The notes below the pieces were generated by a model. That model had not been told where the DNA came from, searched no databases, and was given only the letters and a program-made list of their open reading frames with translations. From Gigaspora margarita (Eukaryota; Glomeromycota; Glomeromycetes; Diversisporales; Gigasporaceae): a stretch of DNA of 64,000 bases. The position numbers were made by a program, and so were the translations under genes. Shown piece by piece: positions 56,106 through 64,000 of the stretch. Every line of letters starts with the position of its first letter. The first letter of the stretch is position 1. Location: the NCBI GenBank assembly GCA_009809945.1, contig WTPW01000333.1:85635-149634 (forward strand). The letters run 5' to 3'.

Positions 56106-56512
56106 GCGGAATGTGGGTGCATACATATAAAAGTTATTTTTGTACTAAGTTAACAATACATGTCCACTAATTGAAAGTTGTAGAGTTCGTCAAGGCGCAT
56201 CTAACGGTGGTTAGATCATCCAAATCGGCCCAGTAAATGGCGAGATATCATTGAAAAACTATTGGACGACTATATAAAATCTCTAATGTAAACAATGTTT
56301 GTTTACATAGAGATTTTATATAGTCGTCCAATCGTTTTCAACGATATCTCGCCATTTACTGGGACGATTTGGATGATCTACCTACCGTTAGATGCGTCTC
56401 GACGAGCTCTACAACTTTCAATTAGTGTACATGTATCATTAACCTAGTACGAAAAAAACTTTTATATGTATGCACGCCACATTCCGCCTATAGTAATTTT
56501 CATATGTGGTTT
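56106..56512. repeat. Inner palindrome of the foldback element (about 407 bp)
   Basis: The left arm starts GCGGAATGTGGGTGCATACA and the right arm ends TGCACGCCACATTCCGC. The arms match nearly perfectly (for example CGATATCTCGCCATTTACTG against its complement) to a tiny centre at about 56297, around AACAATGTTTGTTTACAT. GC content is visibly higher than around it. Confidence 0.85.
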
Positions 56513-56560
56513 GCATCACGTTACACTATAATCGATCTCTGATTAACTGGCAGACTATCA

Positions 56561-57180
56561 CATATAAGTATGGGTATAAGGGTTCTCTTTATTAATTGAA
56601 ATTGGGTTATTACAATAATACTAAATACTATCTACAATTATTACTACTCATTCACACTCCTAAACAGAAACCAAACCCTTATATATTTTTAATTCATGTG
56701 GGAGCTTTAATTTCTCAATTAGAAATTTAATCAATTATTTGGAGATTCAATCACCTATTTGGAGATTCAATCACCTGACTATGCTACAACTATGCCAAAA
56801 TAAGTAATAAATAATAATATTAAAAAAAGAAAAATTAAAGTATAACTTCTTATTAGGTGACACCAAATGAAAATGTGAAAAAAATAAATGCCAAAAAACT
56901 GGCACAATTGGGATCTAAAAAAAGAAAAAATTAGCTTTACATGGTCTAAAAATAAAGGCAGACTAGGGTCATCAGAGTTGCAGGTAAATGCAGTTAATTT
57001 TTTGAAAACTTAGATTGGTTGGTTGAAATTTTTTTTTGTTTTTTTTTTAATTTACTGTAAATTATCAAAAATTTCAAAAATAATATGCATTAGATCTGAC
57101 AATACTTTACATATAATTATACTGGTCCTGCACAGCATGCATATCGTGCAGCTAACATAATTTATATAATATATTATAAA
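56561..57180. other. AT-rich non-coding stretch
   Basis: No gene is supported. The words AATTTAATCAATTATTTGGAG and GAGATTCAATCACCTATTTG make a small tandem repeat at about 56725-56775. Confidence 0.45.
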
Positions 57181-58610
57181 TAGGAGATTGATATTAATAC
57201 CCCATTTTTGATATTTATATCTTCTATCAAAAATCAAAAATTTTAAAACTTTGAGTAAAAATATCTTGACAACTATCTGACTAAATTCAATGAACTTTTT
57301 TATTTGCATTCTATAAATTTATAGAATTTAAATAAAAAAAGTTTATTAAATTTAGTCAAATAGTTGTTAGGATACCTTCACTCAAAGTTAGAGAAAATCA
57401 AAATATCTATCAAAATAAAGTTGTACTAAAGTTTTTTAAAACTTAGAACAAAACTATTTTGACAGCCATTTGACCAAATTTAATAAACTTTTTTAATTTG
57501 AATTCTATAAATTCATATAATTCAAATAAAAAAACTTTACAAAATTTGGTCAGATGGTTGTTAGGATAACTTTACTCAAAGTTAAAGAAAAATCAAAATA
57601 TCTATCAAAATAAAGCTGCATTAAAGTTTTTTAAAACTTTGAGCAAAGATATCTTGACAACTATCTGATTAAATTTGATGAATTTTTTTTATTGAATTCT
57701 ATAAATTCATAGAATTCAAATAAAAAAATTTATAGAATTTGGTTAGACCATTGTTAAGATATCTTTGCTCAAAGTTTAAAAAAACTTTGGTGCAGCTTTC
57801 ATTTAATAGATATTTTGATTTTTCTTTAACTTTGAGTGAAGATATCTTGACAACCATCTAACCAAATTTGATAAACTTTTTTTATTTGTATTCTATAATT
57901 TCATAGAATTCAAATAAAGAATTATCAAATTTAGTCTGATGTTTTCAAGATATCTTCACTCAAAGTTAGATAAAAATCAAAACATCTATCAAAAGAAAAG
58001 CTAGACCAAAGTTTTTTTAAAACTTTGAGCAAAGATATTTTGACAACATTCTAACCAAATTCAATAAACTTTTTTTATTTGAATTCTATAAATTTATAGA
58101 ATTCAATAAAAAAATCTCATCGAATATAATTAGACATTTGTCAAGATACCTTTGCTCAAAATTTTAAAAAAACTTTGGTACAGTTTTTTTAAAGATGTTT
58201 TGATTTTTCTCAAATTTGAATAAAGATATCCTGACAACCATTTTACCAAATTCATGAACTTTTTTTATTTGAATTCTATAAAATTATAAAATTCAAATAA
58301 AAAAGTTTATCAAATTTGGTCAGATAGTTGTCAAGATATCTTCATTCAAAGTTTAAAAAACTTTGGTGCAGCTTTATTTTGATAGATGGTTTGATTTTTC
58401 TAACTTTGAGAAAGGTATTCTGACAACCATCTCACTAAATTTAATAAACTTTTTTTTATTTGAATTCCATGAATTTTAGAATACAAATAAAACAAGTTCA
58501 TTGAATTTAGTCATATAGTTGTCAAGATATCTTTGCTCAAAGTTTTAAAATTTTTGATTTCTAATAGGGTATGAATATCAAAAATGTGTACAAATATCAT
58601 TCCTATAAAT
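57181..58610. mobile_element. TIR-bounded array of seven palindromic units, period about 192 bp
   Basis: The outer ends are inverted copies: AATAGGAGATTGATATTAAT near 57178 with cccatttttgatat, and TATAGGAATGATATTTGTAC read inwards from about 58605. Inside, units start near 57246, 57438, 57632, 57830, 58020, 58210 and 58401. Each has an arm of the form ACTTTGAGCAAAGATATCTT-gacaaccat, an EcoRI-like GAATTCTATAAATTCAT centre, and the complementary arm, then a spacer with ATCAAAATATCTATCAAAAT. There is no coding frame of note. Confidence 0.8.
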
Positions 58611-59271
58611 ATTAGTTATTATATTAACCAATCAGAATTGAAATAAGGTGATTACACTATATATGGATAGGAATAGCTACTAAGTAAAAAAAATTATATG
58701 ATAAATGGCAAGCTCCTTATTTAAGAGTAGGATAAATGCAAATCAATTTTTATATGATCTATATGGTACTATAAAATTTTATATATAGTTTAAAAACATG
58801 CTTCTGATAAAACTTTTTAGAATTGTGACCAATTTTAAAAAAATTGGTATTATGTAGAATGAGTTCTTATTTTCATAATTGTGAAATTTTAGAACTTATA
58901 ATATCTATATTTATATATTGACAAAAACTTAGATAGACCCCAATTTATTTATAGTACAAAAATTGCTAATACTAATTGGTCAGATCTATGTTGTCTTGTT
59001 AATCACATGATTTCATATGATTACAACATGTTTACTATTAGAAATAAGCTATGTTCACTCTACCTTTAAATTAACTTTTTTTTAATCAAATTTCTTATGA
59101 CTTTTATATTTAATTCATTAGTTGTTTCTGATAATTTGCATAAATTGGAATATGATGAGAAAATTATTATCATATTGAATAATTATCATTACACTAATGC
59201 ACAAACATTATTAATAACTCCTAAAAGTCAAGAAGTATAATGTTTTGAGCTTAATTAATTTATTTTTATTA
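58611..59271. other. AT-rich non-coding stretch
   Basis: No gene or recognised repeat apart from short attaaccaatcag-type words. Confidence 0.45.
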
Positions 59272-59725
59272 TAGTACCGGACAGAAAAAACCATCCATTT
59301 TTTTTAAAGGCGCCTAATTTGAGAATTTTATAACGATTCTGATTGGCTAATTTTTGCATAACAAAATTATGATTGGTTAAAAATATAAAAATGATTTTTT
59401 TATATAATAAGTTCCAAATTTTGGATTTTATATAATTTTTAATAATAAATATTAACCAACCAAATTGTGAGCATGTGATTATGTGGCAATCTGATTGGTT
59501 GATTGTCCTGCACCAAATTTCTACTTTACTATTAAAGTTGCTGAACTTTAAACCCTTATAACTTCTTTAAAAAGCAAGTTATCAAAAATCTGTCTTACAG
59601 ATTTGTAGTTTAGGTTACAAATAAAAAATTTGTAAGAGGGATTTTTAAAATAATTACTTGTTGTGAAGTTATTAGACTTTAAACAATGCTGAAAAAAAAT
59701 GGATGGTTTTCGCTGTCCAGTACTG
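59272..59725. mobile_element. Tc1/mariner-like MITE, copy 3 (454 bp)
   Basis: The left end is TAGTACCGGACAGAAAAAAC and the right end (other strand) CAGTACTGGACAGCGAAAAC, continuing as catccatttttttt. TA flanks both ends. The interior again has a gaactttaaacccttataactt block. It is longer than the other two copies but has no transposase frame. Confidence 0.73.
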
Positions 59726-61514
59726 TATAATATAATAACTAGATAAGAAAGATTAATATAAGTACAAGAGTATAACCATATAATGCTAATTAGAACAATT
59801 TTTTATCTACAATTGCTAATAATAGTTTGGTCAATAAAAAAATAATTTCAATTGTTTCAAGGCCCTATTAGATTCTAAATATATGGACAATGCAAGTCTT
59901 GCTAAATTTGAATTTATTTAAAATAAAAAATATTGTCTTTATATTATTAATACTAGATAATCTAAATTATTATGTTATGAAATTCAAAAAAAATTAAAAG
60001 TAATAAGTACTTTTATTTTTTGAGCAAATTTTTGGTATTCTTTTTTTCTATTGATAAACATAAAATAGAAGTTATAGAAGCAAATAGTTTCTATACTAAA
60101 CAAAATAAAATTAATCATCTTTCTATCAATATTATACAAAAATATTCTATTATTGTTGCTACAAACCAATCTAGTGAATGTTATCATTGGTGGCATTGTT
60201 GATTTCGTCACTACTGCATTAGATAATAAAAACTACTAAACAAATACAGTATCTGCAGATGAATAAAGTAAAAGGTGTATAAGCATAACATATTTAATTT
60301 GGCTAACTGTAATAGTTTTGTTTATTGTTTTTCAATAGAATTTCTCTAGAATTATCAAGGAAATTGTTTTTTTCTGGAATAGCCACTTTAATTGAGTTGA
60401 TTTTACTGTACACAATTGGTAATGCTATTAAGATATTATGAATGTTTAAATTGAATATTGTTTTTTTTATAAATACTTGTTTATATGTCTAATTTGTAAT
60501 AGAGTGATTCATATTGGATCTATACTTGGTAATAAAATAAATTTAGTTAATATAACTTTTCTTGATAAGTTACCTGTAGACATATAATCATATGACCATT
60601 ATAAAAGAACCCTGATTAGAATTAGACATTTGAATCCTATAAGCTATAGCTGAGATAGACTTAGAGAATAATGATGCCTGATGCATGACGCAACCTGTGT
60701 TATTGATGCATAATGAAACTATTTCATCAGGCAACTTCAAATTGATGAATTGACGAAGATGAAACCCATGATGCATAATGAAATCCATGAAGCATGACGA
60801 AACCCATGTTGCATGATGACACACATAATGCATGAACCCATGATGCATAACAAAACCAATAATAAATAACAAAACCCATAGTGATTTTGAAGAAGCATAA
60901 GATTATTATTTTTTCTTTCATAACAGAAATAAATTAGTCCATGGAAGTTAATTTTTTGTTCATTATTATATCTTCCCAGTTTCTATCTTTTTAATATCAA
61001 TCCAACATTGCCTGATAATTTGCAACAATCACCCAGATATATCTGATAGGTGTTCTATTAATTGGCAGTGTCATAGTATTTTATTATTATTATATGTATT
61101 ATTTTATGTATTTCTTATTTTGCATGGTTTGTGGCATGGTTGGGTGATTTTAACCCTCAATGAGAGTACTCTACTATTACCCTCAATGAGGGTTATAGAT
61201 TCTTAGCAGGTGTATGAACCCCTCAGTGAGTGAATTAAACATCTAGTAAGTGATTAAAACCTTAGTATGAATTAAAAATATTTGAGGGTATGGTTTTAGT
61301 CTGCAAATAAAATAACAGATATTCATAGCATTAGTGTTATTATTGATGGTTCAAAAAATTATGTGTTCAGACAATCGATCCTACATGAATTTTACAGGAA
61401 GGTCACCAAAATTCCAGATCATATGCATCAGAACTAGGAAGCTATTTAGCTTAGCTATTAGCAGGTTCTACAGCAAATTACTTAATGAATGAATATGATT
61501 TATTAGTAAAATTT
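59726..61514. other. Non-coding stretch with a short minisatellite
   Basis: No gene is supported. At 60670-60870 a 15-19 bp unit built from CATGATGCATAA and CGAAACCCATG repeats about ten times. At 61155-61190 a palindromic word accctcaatgagggt appears twice. Short open frames here are by-products of the repeats. Confidence 0.5.
60670..60870. repeat. Minisatellite with CATGATGCATAACGAAACC units
   Basis: Several variants such as CATGATGCATAATGAAATCC, CATGAAGCATGACGAAACCC and CATGTTGCATGATGACAC follow one another. On the minus strand this reads as repeated Met-His-His-Gly-Phe, an artefact of a near three-fold period. Confidence 0.7.
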
Positions 61515-61625
61515 TTTATGATCTTGGGGCAAAATTGATCAATTCAGATCCAGCCTACCATGATTCCGATGCACTCTGATGTATCCCGACCCAGAATTTG
61601 GTGACCCCACTGTATGAGTTGATCC
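61515..61625. repeat. Dispersed repeat, copy 2
   Basis: It matches 20578-20690 in the same orientation: GGGGCAAAATTGATCAATTC, TACCATGATTCCGATGCACT, GACCCAGAATTTGG and TATGAGTT. Nothing recognisable links the flanks of the two copies. Confidence 0.65.
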
Positions 61626-63229
61626 TACGCTCCACTTGCTAGTAAAATGCTAGCAATAAAAATAATCTTTTTAGATTCAATGTAAAAGCTTCTTCAAATT
61701 GACAAGGGTTTCATCAAAAGCTTCATCATCTTAGATAGCACTCCCACAAATAATTGATCACTCTGTAATTCTGTAATTTTGACCAATCAAAATTTAGTAT
61801 CAAGTGTAACGTGATAATCAAAACAAATATGGTTTGTTTTCTAAGTAACAATACTTGTAAAATTAAGGCTAAGAAAACCGCGTTATAATTAGGGTTAGGG
61901 TTAGAAAAATATAGTGGCCATTGTGGCTAATAGTAAAATTTTACGAGAAACATTTTTAACTAGGACGCAATAGATAGTTTTCTAATAAAAATTTAGAGCT
62001 ATCTGTTTTTTGTAAAAAATTTTTACGTTACATCTAATCTTAAAATTTAAACAATTTTTTTGTGTTGGAGAGCTAGGGCATTAGTTTCATCAATAGTCAG
62101 GAGTTGCTTCAGGAGTTTTGTCAATCGTTAAGGGTTTTGTCAATTGTCAAGGGTTTTGTTAATCGTCAAGGGTTTCGTCAAGCGTCAAGGGTTTCGTCAA
62201 TCGTCAAGGGTTTCTTCAGATGCAAATTTGACAAAAACTTTTGTCATTGCAAAAATAATTGCGTCAGGCATCATTATTAGAGAATTAGCATTGAATAAAT
62301 ACCTCAATCACAAGAATAGAAAAAAGAACTAAATCGATATACTTAGCTTAATCTTCATTTACGTCATACCAAGACTGGAGAACCTGACCAAGTCTTTCCA
62401 TGCCTCTTTCTGCCTATCAGTTCAAGGTTTAGATGTCTTGAATGATTATTAGATTAGATAGTGTTCTAGTTAGTTAGACTAGTTAGGTGCATAGTTTATT
62501 TATCCTGATCAGCACAAACTTTCACAACATACGTACGTAAATTATGTGACACAATCAGCTCAATGTAATGCAAATCTAATCTAATACTACAATTTTTTAT
62601 TTCGACCCATCAACCTGTAGATCTTTTCATCTTTTGGCACTCTCGCCATTCACCAACCAGTTGATCTTTTTATCATTCGTTACCATCCTGTAGATCGGAT
62701 TGTTAACTATTGTATTTTATTATTTATTTGTGATTAGTTCGAAGGGAATGATCTTCCTTTTTTTTTTTTTGATCAGTTCGATCAACATTAAAAATTGTTA
62801 GTTAGGATCGTCGAAAACTTGGAAGATCGTTGATAGAAGCGATGATTAAACAGATAAGAAGGTGATCCCGTATATGGCTTATTGTTGTGTACAGCCTTAC
62901 GTTCGTGAGAATTTTCATTAGAGAATAGTTAGAATATCTCTTCAAATAATCAAATTATTTCTGAGTCATTTAAACTTTTTGCTTCTTTTCTGAAAAAGGT
63001 TATGTTTTGTTCTTTGAGTTTTGTATCGTTGATAAGTCCGTTTAATAATTGATAATAATTATACCAGATCATATGTGTATATAAAATAAAAATAAAAAAT
63101 AAATACTCGATCCTAAAATAAATATTATTTTGCTATTGTAAGATAAATATTGAAAGTAAAAAACTTTCATTTTGACTCAACGTACCAATCATAAATAACT
63201 GTTTGAATTTGCGACTGGATTATTTTTAA
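61626..63229. other. Non-coding stretch with a 19-bp minisatellite
   Basis: No gene is supported before the Helitron frame. A telomere-like TTAGGGTTAGGGTTAG word lies at about 61890, too short to mean a telomere. The segment 62395-62435 repeats, inverted, sequence from 42.2 kb. At 62595-62700 a unit like CAACCTGTAGATCTTTTCATC recurs three times. The last 300 bp may be the 5' part of the Helitron. Confidence 0.45.
62115..62220. repeat. 19-bp minisatellite, about five units
   Basis: The unit GTTTCGTCAATCGTCAAGG (variants GTTTTGTCAATTGTCAAGG, GTTTCGTCAAGCGTCAAGG) is repeated in head-to-tail order. Similar single words occur at 8.4 kb and 61.71 kb. Confidence 0.8.
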
Positions 63230-64000
63230 ATGACTACACCGGAAACACCAAGAGATCGTAGAAATCGTCTTGCTAGAGAATCTTATGCTCGCTGAAGATC
63301 GTTACTTATGGCCGAGCAACTTGAACATCATCGCGCCCAACAACGTGAAGCTTATAGACTTCATACTGAAGCTGAATCAAGTCAACAAACCGAACATCGA
63401 CGTAAGAATCGACATGCAGCATATGTGCGTCATACTCAACAAAGATGTGCTTCTAATGCTGCCCGTATGCAGATATATGATACTACTACTGTTGAACGTC
63501 ACCATCTGGGATCAATGGATGTAGAATGTTCACATTGTTGTGCAATGCACTGGATAGAAGAAAAGGTGTCTGGTAGTGTATTTACTCCAGTATTTAGTAC
63601 CTGCTGTGCAAATGGAAAGGTACAATTACCAACTATTAATCAACCACCTGAGCCTTTACTTTCATTACTCACTGGAGAAGATAGTAGATCCCGTAATTTT
63701 CGAAAAAACATTCGCAAGTATAATTCAGTATTGTCATTCACATCANTGNGTGCTAAGATTGATCNAAGTGTAGTTNGTACACGAGGTGTTTACTGTTTTC
63801 GAATCCATGGTGAGGTGTACCATCAGATAGGATCACTTTTACCAGATGNTAGCTCAATGCCTGCATTTTCACAAATTTATATTTATGATACTGAAGAACA
63901 ACTAGCTTATAGGCAATGCCTAATACCTGATCTAGATTTGTCAATTCTTGAACAACTTCAAAATATGTTACACAATATTAACCCTTATGTCCATATCTTC
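63230..64000 (+). pseudogene. Start of a Helitron helicase-like protein with an in-frame TGA; cut by the right edge
   Basis: From the ATG the frame reads MTTPETPRDRRNRLARESYAR, meets TGA at 63293-63295, and then stays open to the window end. The first 80 residues are Arg/Glu-rich with repeated AEQ/REA-type words, as in fungal Helitron proteins. A Cys/His cluster follows: CSHCCAMHW, then FSTCCANGKVQLP. The segment RNFRKNIRKYNSVLSFTS and then GVYCFRIHGEVYHQIGSLLP match the start of the Helitron-like N-terminal (Rep-side) domain. Ns at 63746-63849 leave four ambiguous residues. The stop fits a CGA (Arg) to TGA change. The Rep catalytic motifs and helicase lie beyond the window. Confidence 0.85.

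Larger units (their letters stand above)
54880..56560. mobile_element. Foldback element split by a solo LTR
   Basis: The outer arms are inverted copies: GATGGTCTGCCAGTTAATTA on the left and GATAGTCTGCCAGTTAATCA read inwards on the right, continuing through gagatcgat to ctatagg. The inner arms, 56106-56300 and 56305-56512, continue the same palindrome. With the LTR (54956-56105) set aside, the arms join into one palindrome of roughly 530 bp. A partial copy is at 17.26 kb. Confidence 0.8.

Noticed and set aside
60588-60921. Minus-strand frames with repeated Met-His-His-Gly-Phe
   Set aside because: They arise from the minisatellite at 60.67-60.87 kb, with overlapping frames giving the same look.
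61885-61905. Telomere-like TTAGGG copies
   Set aside because: Only about two to three units inside ordinary repetitive DNA; not a telomere and not clearly an interstitial telomeric array.

Overview
The window looks like a stretch of a very AT-rich, transposon-laden eukaryotic nuclear genome. The best fit is an arbuscular mycorrhizal fungus (Glomeromycotina, Rhizophagus-like). The reasons are a decayed endonuclease/reverse transcriptase LINE, a Ty3/gypsy element, a Helitron-type protein start, many short TIR and foldback elements, a tiny secreted cysteine-rich gene with one short GT-AG intron, and two very long intronless TPR proteins. This assignment is recognition and inference, not a database result. 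I saw no convincing tRNA, rRNA or CRISPR.

Layout. 1-7.2 kb: a broken LINE on the minus strand (ORF1-like part, apurinic-endonuclease-like domain, RT, C-terminal part running off the left edge). 7.2-23 kb: no gene; AT-rich DNA with pogo-like and Tc1/mariner-like MITEs, a palindrome of about 1.07 kb (9740-10809), palindromic-unit repeats, homopolymer runs and a TIR element at 21.4-22.0 kb. 23.3-33.0 kb: the gene core. A 1132-residue STAND/NB-ARC-like ATPase with TPRs (+) converges on a 1938-residue protein (-) with a DUF294/GlnD-like nucleotidyltransferase N-terminus and a long TPR body. 33-37 kb: a cluster of small TIR/foldback elements, one with a perfect 8-bp target duplication. 38.36-38.63 kb: a two-exon gene for a 60-residue secreted, six-cysteine peptide that is missed by simple ORF calling. 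40-46 kb: mostly non-coding, with a minisatellite at 41.7-42.1 kb. 46.17-54.27 kb: a decayed minus-strand Ty3/gypsy retrotransposon (gag, RT, RNase H and integrase all traceable) struck by at least five later MITEs, some with perfect target duplications. 54.5-56.6 kb: a TIR element, then a foldback element split by a solo LTR of the same gypsy family. 57.2-58.6 kb: a TIR-bounded array of seven palindromic units with a period of about 192 bp. 59-63 kb: another Tc1-like MITE and minisatellites. 63.23 kb to the right edge: the start of a Helitron-like protein with one in-frame TGA.

How the genes relate. The two giant TPR genes are the only long intact genes. They are adjacent and convergent, both lack introns, and both resemble families common in intracellular bacteria (an NTPase switch and a nucleotidyltransferase, each on a TPR scaffold). 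They are the strongest candidates for horizontally acquired or signalling/defence-like genes. The secreted peptide gene is the best candidate for a previously unannotated effector or peptide signal. Everything else is mobile-element sediment whose nesting order can be read from target duplications.
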